Source: an uncultured Spirochaetales bacterium (lineage in GTDB: Bacteria > Spirochaetota > Spirochaetia > Sphaerochaetales > Sphaerochaetaceae). Taken from it: DNA of 64,000 nucleotides. The stretch is from NCBI GenBank assembly GCA_949293335.1, contig CASFDA010000033.1, forward strand, positions 44,364 through 108,363. The letters run 5' to 3'. The notes below the pieces were generated by a model, which searched no databases, had not been told where the DNA came from, and was given only the letters and a program-made list of their open reading frames with translations. Of this stretch, positions 54,491 to 63,159 are shown piece by piece. The position numbers and the translations under genes were made by a program. Within the stretch, counting starts at the first letter, position 1, and each line of letters begins with the position of its first letter.

Positions 54491-54976
54491 TTATTTTCCC
54501 TCCTTGGCACAGTCCCTGACGTTTCCTGAGAGAACGTCAAGGCCATGTTTGATTACTTCTTTGATAAGCGAGAGTGATTCGCTTACAGCTTTCGGGCTAC
54601 CCGGAAGATTGATGATCAGCGTCTTCTTCCTCAGTCCGGAGACACCGCGTGACAGGATGCTTCTTTCCCCGTTTCTCCTGAGAAGTTCGGAAATTCCCGG
54701 AGCATTCTTTTCCAGAACATCCTCTGTCGCTTCTGGAGTGACATCCCGCTCAGAGAAACCTGTACCCCCTAGAGTGAAAACGACAGATGCAAGGCTTTCA
54801 TCTGCGATTTCCCTGAGCTTGTTGGAGATCATGTCCCTCTCGTCAGGAAGTATTTCATATCCAGCAATCTCGTATCCCGCGTTTTCAAGTATGTCGATTG
54901 CTTTCACGCCGCTTCCATCTTCTCTTTCCTTCCGGTATGAACGGTCTGAGATTGTGAGAATGTATGCCTTATACAT
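54491..54976 (-). CDS. MogA/MoaB-family molybdopterin adenylyltransferase
   Basis: 161 residues from MYKAYILTISDRS, placed by GGGAGG upstream; the frame continues 25 codons earlier but only overlaps the MoeA-like gene. The MPT-binding signature VVFTLGGTGFSERDVTPEAT (about 64-83) and a LPGSPKAV late motif are clear. Family members adenylate molybdopterin before metal insertion. MogA versus MoaB cannot be separated here. It overlaps the MoeA-like gene by 8 nt. Confidence 0.88.
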   Translation of the reverse strand: MYKAYILTISDRSYRKEREDGSGVKAIDILENAGYEIAGYEILPDERDMISNKLREIADESLASVVFTLGGTGFSERDVTPEATEDVLEKNAPGISELLRRNGERSILSRGVSGLRKKTLIINLPGSPKAVSESLSLIKEVIKHGLDVLSGNVRDCAKEGK

Positions 54977-56000
54977 CGCTTCCTCCCTTGCCGAACATGC
55001 AGTTCGGGAAATGGCACTCTTTGCAGGAAAGGCAGAAGCCGCCGTTTCCAAGTGTGGAAATGAATTCTTTCGTGATCCTTTCTCGTGCCATCACATGAGG
55101 AAGGACAATGTCAAAAACTGTCCTCTTTGAGTACATCACGCACCCTGGAAGCCCTAATATGGTAGAGTCTTTCTTGTATGCGACAAGGAGCATCGCCCCT
55201 GGGAGTACCGCAGAACCGTACGAGATAATTTCCGCTCCGCTTTTCTTTATCGCTCCAGGTGTCCTGTCGTCAGGATCGACACTCATTCCTCCTGTGAGGA
55301 TTATCAGGGGAACCTTCTCTTCAACCAGTTTGTTTATCCCGTCGATTATCTCCTCTTCTTCATCTCCGGGATATATATGGCTTATCATCGCTGACGAGTA
55401 TTCTCTCATCTTCTCCTCGATTACTGGTGAGAAAGTGTCATTTATCCTGCCGCTCTTGATCTCATTCCCCGTCGTGATCAGCCCATAATCCATCTTCTCG
55501 AAAGGAATGATGTTTATTATCTTTTCCTCTCCGGCGATTTCTTCAGCTTTCTTCATCTTCTCGTCCGATATTATGAGCGGTATTGTCCTCATGCCAGCGA
55601 CCTTGTCCCCTTTGTGCACAGGAAAACCACTAAGTCTTGTCGCGATCATCAGCTCTCCGAGACTGTTTATCGCATTGAGTTTCCTCACGTTGACTTTCAA
55701 TAGTCCGTCGCATTCTGCTTTGAGCTCTATCTTTCCTTCGCTCACATCGCCAGAAGAGAGGTTCTGCCCTCTGGTTATCTTCTCGAGGATCTTCGCTCCC
55801 TCATCTTCGTGCATCATTCCTTCTGGCATTTCAAGAACAAATATGTGTTCCTTCCCGATGTCTAGAAGCCTTGGTATGTCTTCTTCTTTGATTACATGTC
55901 CCTTTTTGAAAAGGACTCCCTTTCTTTTGTCCTTGACTATTTCCGTCATGTCATGCGGAATTACGCACCCGACACTGTTTCTGGTATCAATAAGTTTCAT
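54969..56000 (-). CDS. MoeA-like molybdopterin-binding protein
   Basis: 343 residues, first gene of the molybdenum operon. The C-terminal MoaB/MogA-like domain has LITTGNEIKSG (about 174-184), ILTGGMSVDPDDRTPGAI (about 233-250) and LPGCVMYSKRTVFD. It lacks the full N-terminal MoeA lid and instead has a short SAF-like beginning, as in the molybdopterin-binding proteins found next to xanthine-dehydrogenase-type enzymes. It ends in a Cys-rich tail CLSCKECHFPNC, a possible metal site. TATAAT lies 8 nt before ATG with no Shine-Dalgarno. Confidence 0.8.
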   Translation of the reverse strand: MKLIDTRNSVGCVIPHDMTEIVKDKRKGVLFKKGHVIKEEDIPRLLDIGKEHIFVLEMPEGMMHEDEGAKILEKITRGQNLSSGDVSEGKIELKAECDGLLKVNVRKLNAINSLGELMIATRLSGFPVHKGDKVAGMRTIPLIISDEKMKKAEEIAGEEKIINIIPFEKMDYGLITTGNEIKSGRINDTFSPVIEEKMREYSSAMISHIYPGDEEEEIIDGINKLVEEKVPLIILTGGMSVDPDDRTPGAIKKSGAEIISYGSAVLPGAMLLVAYKKDSTILGLPGCVMYSKRTVFDIVLPHVMARERITKEFISTLGNGGFCLSCKECHFPNCMFGKGGSDV

Positions 56001-56180
56001 GTGAAAAGATTATATACCATTATGTATTTAAAAATATATAGGACATGGCTCAAGATTTTGCGTTAAGGTTTCCGCATTCTTTGTGTACTTTTCCATTTAA
56101 TAGTTTTGCTTTAAATAACTTATTTGAATAAATAAAATTTTGAAGATTTTATTTGCTTTTTGACTTGGACCATGAGAGAA
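56001..56180. other. AT-rich gap upstream of the molybdenum operon
   Basis: Contains the TATAAT box of the MoeA-like gene at 56014-56009 (minus) and long A/T runs. No gene or strong structure is seen. Confidence 0.4.
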
Positions 56181-56277
56181 TATTAATGTTCAATTCTGTA
56201 CTGATGTTTTTCCGCATACAGAGGAGTGATCCCTAGAAGGGACAAGGAGGTTGCCGCTGGAATCCAGCGGTTTTTTT
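56159..56277 (+). ncRNA. Candidate small RNA ending in a strong terminator
   Basis: A promoter-like pair TTGACT (56160-56165) and TATTAA (56181-56186, spacer 15) precedes about 85 nt ending in CCGCTGG (56254-56260) / CCAGCGG (56264-56270) and a T7 run. Inside is a second hairpin CCCT-AGA-AGGG (56231-56241) and two purine-rich GGAGG-like runs. No gene ends just upstream on this strand, so the terminator is best explained by a short independent transcript. No known RNA family was recognised. Confidence 0.5.
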
Positions 56278-56343
56278 ATCAAAAAATATCGAGAAGACTC
56301 CATATCTCTATAGAATGGAGATGAATCGTATTGTATACTTCAA

Positions 56344-56493
56344 TTAGCTGCTTGCAGGGCAGGAAAATCTCTGCACGTATGTGGAACGCATATGTACTCC
56401 GGTGGAGCTAACGTAAGACTTGAGTAGGTTTTCCTGAGCAAGCAGCTGGCGCTGAAGCCGGAAGCCCGCTCTTCTTAAGTGTGGGTAGTTCAC
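56344..56493 (+). pseudogene. Remnant of an IS200/IS605-type element: tnpB 3' tail and right end
   Basis: The plus strand translates as AGQENLCTYVERICTPVELT then stop, followed by a GSPLFLSVGSSLT-like tail in another frame, resembling the variable C-terminal tail of OrfB/TnpB proteins. It ends with an imperfect hairpin GCCCGC..GTGGGT and TAGTTCAC, the same terminal bases as the tnpB element at 63.5 kb. A long inverted repeat, AGCTGCTTGC + CAGGAAAA (56346-56367) with TTTTCCTG + GCAAGCAGCT (56429-56447), could fold the transcript. Different from the relic at 40.0 kb. Confidence 0.6.
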
Positions 56494-56521
56494 TAACCTG
56501 ATTTGTGTTATCATACTCGTC

Positions 56522-57253
56522 ATGGTCAAACTTTCCTCCATATTGGTGTTTGTTCTTATTCTCTTTTCCTGCACGACAATGGATACAGTACCTTCTCTAG
56601 ATGGAAGGATAGAGAATGAGAATGTGATTGTGGAGGATCTCTCATCCGGGATGCCATCTCCTGTGATCAGGGAAGCTGAGAGGACTTTCTCTGAAAATGT
56701 GACAATACAGCAGGAAGAGGTAGCTATAGATGCATCTGTTCAGGATTCAAGTGATGAGAATATTCCGTCAGACAATACAGCAACTGTAACTCCTCGGGAA
56801 TTGGTTGAGCAGATAAGGCGCATGAATGAAGAGGAAGTGGCATCGCAGGAAACAGATAGCATTGAAGAGGTGGCTAAAGCTGATGAGATACCTTCTATTC
56901 CTATCGCTCCTGCAGAAGAGGTGTCTGAGGGAGAGGCGATGGTAGAAGAACCTGCTGTGGAAAAAGTTCCTGAAGAGAGGGATGCTGCCTGGCTTGATAG
57001 AAGATTGAATGACATTTCATATACTCTCCTCATGGAGTTTGTCCTGATAATTATCCTGTTTACTATAGTCTCGATAATAAGGGGACATGCCTATGAGCCA
57101 TTCTCGTTGCCGATGAGCCTCATCATGTCATTGCTGATAACAGGCGCTCCGATCATCACTGCTTATATCCTGTTCGGTTGGGAGAATTACTATCTTCTTT
57201 TCCTGAGTCTGCTTCTGTCGTTCTTCGTCTTCAGGTCGAGGAAACGGAGGTGA
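56522..57253 (+). CDS. Hypothetical lipoprotein with acidic linker and C-terminal membrane helices
   Basis: 243 residues. Signal sequence with lipobox LFSCTT (Cys near residue 17), an acidic Glu/Ala/Pro/Val-rich low-complexity region (about 25-165), then a conserved-looking WLDRRLNDISYTLL and two or three hydrophobic helices (about 175-235) ending in basic RSRKRR. A lipid anchor at one end and membrane helices at the other would make a loop outside the membrane. No family recognised. TATCAT/CATACT boxes lie just before ATG and start within the IS remnant, so the IS end may supply part of its promoter. Convergent with the ROK gene (23-nt overlap). Confidence 0.6.
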   Translation: MVKLSSILVFVLILFSCTTMDTVPSLDGRIENENVIVEDLSSGMPSPVIREAERTFSENVTIQQEEVAIDASVQDSSDENIPSDNTATVTPRELVEQIRRMNEEEVASQETDSIEEVAKADEIPSIPIAPAEEVSEGEAMVEEPAVEKVPEERDAAWLDRRLNDISYTLLMEFVLIIILFTIVSIIRGHAYEPFSLPMSLIMSLLITGAPIITAYILFGWENYYLLFLSLLLSFFVFRSRKRR

Positions 57254-58286
57254 TCCCTTCGATGTAGGAAAGGGACGAGAGCAGGTCTTTCTTAAAGAAG
57301 AATTCATCTAATGCGAGATCCAGGGATCCCCCGATTTCACCTTTTGCCTTCGCATCTCCTTTCCTCACATCTAGCTCTGATGAGTTTTCTTTAAGCATTT
57401 TGTTGATTGACAATAGGAAATCATCAGGAAAATCTGCACCATCTCCAAGAAGGACAGCTTTTTTTACGGAAAGCACCTCTGAAAGCGTAAGGAGGGCAGA
57501 GGAGAGTACCCGTAGATTTTCCCTGAGGTAAGAGAGGACTTCATCGCTCCTGAGATAGTTTTCCTCTTCAAGCATCAGATCCTTTCCTTTCTTCTCATAG
57601 GCATAGAGCGAGAAATATCCTTCAAGACAGCCCTCGTGCCCCTTGCTGCATATCGCACCTCTTTTTATCCTCATATGTCCGATTGAGGTAAGTATTATTT
57701 TTTCGCCGTTCCTGAAAATCTCTCCTGTGATCTCTCTCCCTATGGCAAGAAACAGTGTATCTTCCAGTTCTTCACAGAATGTGTCCTGTTCACCTCTCAC
57801 AAGGCTCTCGATCCTTCTTTTCCAGACATATGGGAATGAAAGTTCCGCATCAATTGCTTCGTCAGATGAAATGAGGACTCCTAGAATAGCGGCAGATGTT
57901 GATTCTTTCATCTTCTCATAGGTTGAGTTCAAGTTTTCCCCGAGGTCCTGTCCGTAAGAGAGGATCTCTATCCGTATGATCCTGCCTTTGAGATCGCCGA
58001 GCAGGGCGATGACATTTTTGTTCTGGAAGGAGAATACAATGACCGCTCCCTTCTCTCCGTTGAGCGACAGTCTGGTCTTTGGTCTGCCTTTGGCCACCTT
58101 CTCCTTGCCACTTTCATACAGATAACCTTCTTGCAGAAGACTATCCACCATCTCTGATACAGAAACTTTGTTTATTCCTATGAGTTTTGCTATCTCAGCT
58201 CTTCCTATTCCCTCTTCTTTTCTGAAAAGGGAGAGAACTTTGAGTCTGTTTACTTTTCTTGCATTGTCTGGTTTAGAGAAGTCCAT
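57231..58286 (-). CDS. ROK-family transcriptional regulator
   Basis: 351 residues from MDFSKPDNARKVNR, chosen over an in-frame TTG. A winged helix (GRAEIAKLIGINKVSVSEMV, about 29-48, then a GRPKTRLSL wing) precedes a ROK domain. The ROK zinc site reads GHMRIKRGAIC-S-K-GHEGCLE: His and two Cys are kept but one Cys of C-x-CG-x2-GC is Lys, so metal binding may be altered. The sugar kinase DxGxT loop is not seen, consistent with a regulator rather than kinase. It resembles NagC/XylR repressors; target genes unknown. Confidence 0.85.
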   Translation of the reverse strand: MDFSKPDNARKVNRLKVLSLFRKEEGIGRAEIAKLIGINKVSVSEMVDSLLQEGYLYESGKEKVAKGRPKTRLSLNGEKGAVIVFSFQNKNVIALLGDLKGRIIRIEILSYGQDLGENLNSTYEKMKESTSAAILGVLISSDEAIDAELSFPYVWKRRIESLVRGEQDTFCEELEDTLFLAIGREITGEIFRNGEKIILTSIGHMRIKRGAICSKGHEGCLEGYFSLYAYEKKGKDLMLEEENYLRSDEVLSYLRENLRVLSSALLTLSEVLSVKKAVLLGDGADFPDDFLLSINKMLKENSSELDVRKGDAKAKGEIGGSLDLALDEFFFKKDLLSSLSYIEGITSVSST

Positions 58287-58327
58287 GGAAAAAGGATAAC
58301 ACCAGAGAACATATTTCTCCAATTCAG

Positions 58328-58810
58328 TTAAGTGAGATCAAGCTTCATGAATATGGTGTTCTCGCATGGGCTCCTGTTGTATCGTTCTGTGTCTGAAAAG
58401 CCGATTTTCCTATACAGGGCAATTGCATCATCCAGCTGAGGCAAGGAATCGAGGTACATTGTTTTGTATCCAATGGTTTTGGCCTCTGCGATCAATTTCT
58501 CGACCAGCATGCGGGCTATCCCTTTGCCTCTTGCTTCTTTCTTCACGTAAAGACGTTTGAGTTCGCATTTGTCCTTGTCTATCATTCTCAGTGCGATCAC
58601 TCCGACTGCTTCATCATCAAGATATGCCAGGAACAAGCGTCCGTGAGGAGGGGCGTATTTCTTTGCCGGATCCTTTTCTTCCTCATCGTAATTCTGTAAT
58701 TCAAGGTAGGCACTGAAAACACTATCTGTACTTACAAGAAAAGATGTGTATTCTTTGAATAATTCCTGCACTTTCTCTATTTTGTCGTATGCTGGAGAGA
58801 TCTTTACCAT
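58328..58810 (-). CDS. GNAT-family N-acetyltransferase
   Basis: 160 residues from MVKISPAYDKIEKVQELF. The open frame reaches 58909, but that would overlap the divergent htpG start, and TTGACC / 18 bp / TATCTT (58846-58817) with 6 nt before this ATG indicates a leaderless start here. The acetyl-CoA motif KEARGKGIARMLVEKLI (about 103-119) and CELKRLYV are standard GNAT. Substrate unknown. It is shortly downstream of no gene and precedes the ROK gene by 41 nt on the same strand. Confidence 0.85.
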   Translation of the reverse strand: MVKISPAYDKIEKVQELFKEYTSFLVSTDSVFSAYLELQNYDEEEKDPAKKYAPPHGRLFLAYLDDEAVGVIALRMIDKDKCELKRLYVKKEARGKGIARMLVEKLIAEAKTIGYKTMYLDSLPQLDDAIALYRKIGFSDTERYNRSPCENTIFMKLDLT

Positions 58811-58902
58811 ATTCAGAAGATAGTCATCCCATTCATTTCCGGTCAAGAATTGCCGTTTTCTGATCCTGTTAATATCTTTTTCTGTTGTGAGGTGAGAAAA
58901 GA

Positions 58903-60783
58903 ATGGCAAGTAAGAAATTCAAGACTGAAGTAACTGACCTGCTTCAGCTTATTATTCATTCGCTATATTCAAACAGGGAGATATTCCTCAGGGAGTTGAT
59001 CTCCAATGCATCTGATGCGATCGACAAGCTCAGATACCTTTCCCTGACAGACGAGAAATACAAGGATTTCCAGAATGAGTTCAGGATAGATATATCTTTT
59101 ACGGAGAATAATCCGAGAACCCTGACTATCAAGGACAATGGCCTTGGAATGAACGAAAAGGAACTTGAAGATGATCTCGGCACGATAGCACAGAGCGGAA
59201 CGAAAAAGTTCCTTTCTTCTCTCAAGGAGAGCGATCAGAAGGACAGTAATCTCATCGGACAGTTCGGTGTTGGTTTTTATTCTGCATTCATGGTTGCCGA
59301 CAAGATCGAAGTCACGAGCAAGAAGGCAGGCGAGGATAAGGCCTACAAATGGACAAGCGATGGCAAAAGTACCTACACAATAGAAGAGGCTGAGAGGGAA
59401 GGAAATGGAACTACCATTGTCCTCTATCTGAATGAGGATGGATCCAGCTATGCGAACAGATATGAGATAGAAAGCCTCATCCGCAAGTATTCAGATCATA
59501 TAGCATATCCGATTTACCTCGAGTACGATCAGGTGAATTATGACTATGAGCACAAGGATGAGAAGGGCGAGCCTATCCGCACTAGCGAGCACAAGATCGA
59601 GAAGATAAACTCATCTTCTGCCCTCTGGAGGAGAAACAAGAGCGAGATTACTGATGAAGAATACAAGAACTTCTATAAGAACAACTATTACGACAATGAG
59701 GATCCGCTCTTTTATATCCACACGAAGGCAGAGGGTACTACAGAGTACACGACACTTTTCTATATTCCTGCAAAAGCTCCGTTTGACATGTACTATGCAG
59801 ACTACACTCCTGGTGTGAAGCTCTATGTCAAGAGAGTTTACATTACAGATGATGACAAGACTCTGCTTCCAGCATATCTTCGCTTTGTCCGTGGCGTGAT
59901 AGATAGTGAAGACCTTCCATTGAATGTATCCAGGGAGATCCTGCAGGAAAACAGGGTAATGGGCGCAATCCGGAATGGTTCAGTGAAGAAGCTTCTCTCG
60001 GAATTCAAGAAGATGAGTGAACAGAATCCTGAGCTATATGAGAAGTTCATCAAGGAATACAACAGACCTCTGAAGGAAGGGCTCTACAGTGATTATGCAA
60101 ACCGTGAGAGTCTTCTGGAACTTGTCCGGTTCCATTCGTCCAGGACAGAAGGCTATGTGTCGCTGAATGATTACAAAGAGCATATGAAGGCTGATCAGAA
60201 AGCCATCTATTATATCACGGGCGGTACAGAGACAACGCTCAAGTCATCTCCTCTCGTCACTTCCTACAAGGACAAGGGATACGAAGTGCTGATCATGGAT
60301 GATGATATTGATGAGATAGTTGTTTCCCAGCTCTTTGAATATAAGGATCTTCCTTTCAAGGCCATAAACAAGTCTGGAGCACTTGATGAAGAGAAGAGCG
60401 ATGATGAGAAGGCAAGGGAAGAGGAGAAGAAACCTCTGGTAGAGAAGATGAAGAAGGCTCTGGATGGCAAGGTGAAGGATGTGATAATCTCCTCTCGTCT
60501 TTCAGCGTCCACTCCTGCTTGCGTCATAATGGATGAGAATGATCCGACTGTAAGGATGCAGAGAATACTGAAGCAGATGGGAACAGATGCTCCAGAGGCA
60601 AAGCCGATTCTCGAAGTCAATCTTTCTTCCCCTCTGATCCAGAGGATAGAGGAGGAGAGTGACGAGGAGATGGTCAGGAAACTATCTACTGTCGTTCTCG
60701 GAAATGCATTGCTTCAGGAAGGCCTTATGCCTGAAGATCCAGTGGCCTTCTCTGCTATGCTCTCATCACTTTTGTCAATGTGA
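58903..60783 (+). CDS. htpG: Chaperone protein HtpG (Hsp90)
   Basis: 626 residues, matching bacterial HtpG. GHKL ATPase motifs: LISNASDAIDKLR (about 27-39), IKDNGLGMN (about 75-83) and GQFGVGFYSAFMV (about 119-131). Middle-domain VKRVYITDD and LPLNVSREILQE, and the C-terminal dimerisation domain ending LLSM without the MEEVD tail of eukaryotes. The AGGTGA-type Shine-Dalgarno lies 8 nt upstream. It is a stress chaperone acting with the DnaK system. No heat-shock operator (CIRCE) is visible just upstream. Confidence 0.95.
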   Translation: MASKKFKTEVTDLLQLIIHSLYSNREIFLRELISNASDAIDKLRYLSLTDEKYKDFQNEFRIDISFTENNPRTLTIKDNGLGMNEKELEDDLGTIAQSGTKKFLSSLKESDQKDSNLIGQFGVGFYSAFMVADKIEVTSKKAGEDKAYKWTSDGKSTYTIEEAEREGNGTTIVLYLNEDGSSYANRYEIESLIRKYSDHIAYPIYLEYDQVNYDYEHKDEKGEPIRTSEHKIEKINSSSALWRRNKSEITDEEYKNFYKNNYYDNEDPLFYIHTKAEGTTEYTTLFYIPAKAPFDMYYADYTPGVKLYVKRVYITDDDKTLLPAYLRFVRGVIDSEDLPLNVSREILQENRVMGAIRNGSVKKLLSEFKKMSEQNPELYEKFIKEYNRPLKEGLYSDYANRESLLELVRFHSSRTEGYVSLNDYKEHMKADQKAIYYITGGTETTLKSSPLVTSYKDKGYEVLIMDDDIDEIVVSQLFEYKDLPFKAINKSGALDEEKSDDEKAREEEKKPLVEKMKKALDGKVKDVIISSRLSASTPACVIMDENDPTVRMQRILKQMGTDAPEAKPILEVNLSSPLIQRIEEESDEEMVRKLSTVVLGNALLQEGLMPEDPVAFSAMLSSLLSM

Positions 60784-60818
60784 TGGGATTATTGCCCCGG
60801 GCTCAATTGAGGTAGTAT

Positions 60819-61697
60819 ATGGAAAATTCTGTGACTGTGGTTGAAGATGGACTAGGTGATGCGATCTCTTTCTTTGAGGAATTCTGGATGGAGATCGTCA
60901 CATTCTTCTCTCCACACATACTCGTTCCGAGAATTGTGATCTCCATCGTCATTGTCATAGTGGCTCTGGTGATCAGGAAAATAATTGTCCGAATGATAAA
61001 CAAGGCGGCATCCAGAAGCAAGAAGATGACACCTGTCATGGCATCGCTGATGCGCAAGACAATATCTGCTCTGATCACTCTGTTTGCCGCTATAGCAGTC
61101 ATTCAGACATTTGGAATAAATCTTACCCCGATTCTTGCTGGTCTTGGGATTACAGGTGTGATTCTCGGCTTCGCCCTTCAGGAAACAATCAGCAGTTTCT
61201 TCTCAGGTGTCCTGCTTGCAGTCAACAATCCGTTCAGGATAGGCGATTATGTGCTGATAGATACGGTGGAAGGTACTGTTGTCGCTATTGATCTGATGTG
61301 CGTTACCCTTGCGACTTCAGATAACAAGAAGATCACGATGAACAACAAGACTGTCTGGGCATCTACGATCATCAATTACTCTGACGTCGATAAACGAAGG
61401 GTGGATCTGACAGTTTCCATTGCATACAGTTCCGATATGTCGAAGGTACGTCCGCTGATCTATTCTCTTTTGAGGAGTTATCCTGAGGTCCTTCCGGATC
61501 CGGATATTACAATAGAAGTATCTTCGATCAATGACTCTGCGCTGAATCTTATAGTACGCCCATGGACAAAGCCAGATGATTACTGGGCTGTCTTATGGCG
61601 ATTTTATGGAGAGATAATTCCTCTGCTGAACAATAATGGAATAGAGGTGGTCTACAAGAAAGTGAATGTGGATGTCATTTCTTCCCCAGGGCAATGA
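60819..61697 (+). CDS. Small-conductance mechanosensitive channel (MscS family)
   Basis: 292 residues. Three hydrophobic segments in the first 130 residues; the pore-lining TM3 and following beta-domain entry GITGVILGFALQETISSFFSG..NPFRIGDYVLI (about 111-148) is the family hallmark. The channel opens under membrane tension to protect against osmotic downshock. GAGG lies 6 nt before ATG. It is 35 bp after htpG and may be cotranscribed. Its 3' end overlaps rlmE by 23 nt tail-to-tail. Confidence 0.93.
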   Translation: MENSVTVVEDGLGDAISFFEEFWMEIVTFFSPHILVPRIVISIVIVIVALVIRKIIVRMINKAASRSKKMTPVMASLMRKTISALITLFAAIAVIQTFGINLTPILAGLGITGVILGFALQETISSFFSGVLLAVNNPFRIGDYVLIDTVEGTVVAIDLMCVTLATSDNKKITMNNKTVWASTIINYSDVDKRRVDLTVSIAYSSDMSKVRPLIYSLLRSYPEVLPDPDITIEVSSINDSALNLIVRPWTKPDDYWAVLWRFYGEIIPLLNNNGIEVVYKKVNVDVISSPGQ

Positions 61698-62274
61698 GGA
61701 ATATCTCAAAGCTGTCATCACGTGAGGCCTTCGGTTTGAAGGCCTTTGCTTTTGCAAAGCTCCCTCTCATCTTTTTCAGCAATTCAGCTTCTCCTCCTCC
61801 CTGGAATATCTTGATAACGAGATTTCCTCCTTTTTTGAGCTGTTCCTCTGCAAGCAGGAATACTTCCTCTGCGAGGCGTTCGCTTCGTGAGGTATCTACT
61901 GTCCGGTTTCCTGTTGTCATCGGGGCCGCATCAGAAAGGACTGTATCGTACGGACCCATCTCGACGAGTTTCGCCCTTATCTCTTTAGAGAAGGCATCTC
62001 CTGTGAGCATGGTTACGGTAGGGGGCATCGGGTCGAGAGAGAGGGGATTGAGGTCCACAGAGACGATTTTCCCGTTTCCTTTCAACAGTTCCCTATGCGT
62101 GAAGAGCGTCCAGGAACCTGGAGCTGCCCCTACATCGAGCACTTTGTCACCTGGCTTTATTAGTTTGTGCACATCGTTTATCTCCTGAAGCTTGTATACA
62201 CTTCGTGCCGGATAACCTTCCTTGTGTGCCTTCTTTGTGAAGCTGTCCTGCCTGTCTCTTCTTGAGTTTGCCAT
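61675..62274 (-). CDS. rlmE: 23S rRNA 2'-O-ribose methyltransferase RlmE (FtsJ)
   Basis: 199 residues. SAM-binding VLDVGAAPGSW (about 44-54) and the K-D-K-E catalytic set: Lys in RSVYKLQEI (about 26), Asp in VLSDAAPMTTG, Lys in LVIKIFQGG, Glu in SFEIFLIAL. It methylates U2552-equivalent in the ribosomal A loop. The DMT gene ends up just upstream with 1 bp between, so they are cotranscribed or simply adjacent on the same strand. Confidence 0.94.
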   Translation of the reverse strand: MANSRRDRQDSFTKKAHKEGYPARSVYKLQEINDVHKLIKPGDKVLDVGAAPGSWTLFTHRELLKGNGKIVSVDLNPLSLDPMPPTVTMLTGDAFSKEIRAKLVEMGPYDTVLSDAAPMTTGNRTVDTSRSERLAEEVFLLAEEQLKKGGNLVIKIFQGGGEAELLKKMRGSFAKAKAFKPKASRDDSFEIFLIALGKK

Positions 62275-62275
62275 T

Positions 62276-63142
62276 TTATTCCTTTTTGGGAGAAAGTTCT
62301 GCTGCGAGCACTGCCACGAATACGATAGCGCAACCCAGCATCTCTTTGACGCTCATCCTCTCAGCTAGAAGTATAGCACCTCCGATGAGAGCAAATACAC
62401 TTTCCAGAGAGAGTACGATCACTGCGTTCTGTGGTTTTACGTACTTCTGGGCGACGACTTGGATGGTATATGCAATACCGCAAGAGAAGAACCCCGCATA
62501 TCCGATTGGGATGGCAAGTGCCGATAGTTCAGCCCAGCTTGGTGCCTCATATAGCATTCCTGGCAGTGTGAAAAGAGATGCGAAGAGGAACTGCATCGCA
62601 GAAAGATGGATTCCGTCCAGATCTTTTCCGAATCTATCGATTGCAAGTATGTGGAACGCAAAGAAGATGGCACAGAGTATCAGCAGGGCATCACCCTTCA
62701 GGCTCTCATTCGAATCTCCTCCAGATAACAGATAGAGTCCCAAGATTGAAAAAAGCGCACAGATCCATATTTTCTTCTCGATTTTCCTTCCTAGGAAAAG
62801 TGATATGAATGGAACGATTATTATATAAAGGCTTGAGATGAATCCTGCTTTTCCTGCTCCGGAATAGGCGATTCCCATTTGCTGTACGATGCATGCAAGT
62901 GCAAGGCAGAGGCCACAGAAGAATCCACCTTTCAGAAGAGATGGAATATATGCTTTGTCTGTTCTGTACTTCATGTAACGTGGAATCGAGAATGGAATAA
63001 GCACGATCGTACCGAGCATGAATCTCGTCGAGTTGAATGTGAATGTCCCTACAGTATCTGAAGATACAGACTGTGCTACAAAACTCATTCCCCAGATGAA
63101 TGCTGTCAGAAGTAGCAATAGAAGCGCATTTCGTTCTTTCAT
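62276..63142 (-). CDS. DMT-superfamily (EamA) transporter
   Basis: 288 residues with ten hydrophobic helices in two EamA repeats; AFIWGMSFVAQSVSSD (about 14-29) is the first-repeat signature and VAQKYVKPQNAVIVLSLESVFA (about 229-250) the second. Such proteins usually export metabolites or amino acids. It lies 1 bp before rlmE on the same strand. Substrate unknown. Confidence 0.88.
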   Translation of the reverse strand: MKERNALLLLLLTAFIWGMSFVAQSVSSDTVGTFTFNSTRFMLGTIVLIPFSIPRYMKYRTDKAYIPSLLKGGFFCGLCLALACIVQQMGIAYSGAGKAGFISSLYIIIVPFISLFLGRKIEKKIWICALFSILGLYLLSGGDSNESLKGDALLILCAIFFAFHILAIDRFGKDLDGIHLSAMQFLFASLFTLPGMLYEAPSWAELSALAIPIGYAGFFSCGIAYTIQVVAQKYVKPQNAVIVLSLESVFALIGGAILLAERMSVKEMLGCAIVFVAVLAAELSPKKE

Positions 63143-63159
63143 ACGAAAAGAGAATGTAA

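Noticed and set aside
56344..56574. 76-codon minus-strand open frame
   Set aside because: Lies over the IS remnant and the lipoprotein start; no ribosome site, no recognisable protein.
58811..58909. N-terminal extension of the GNAT protein to 58909
   Set aside because: It would overlap the htpG start, and a good promoter lies inside it pointing to ATG 58810.
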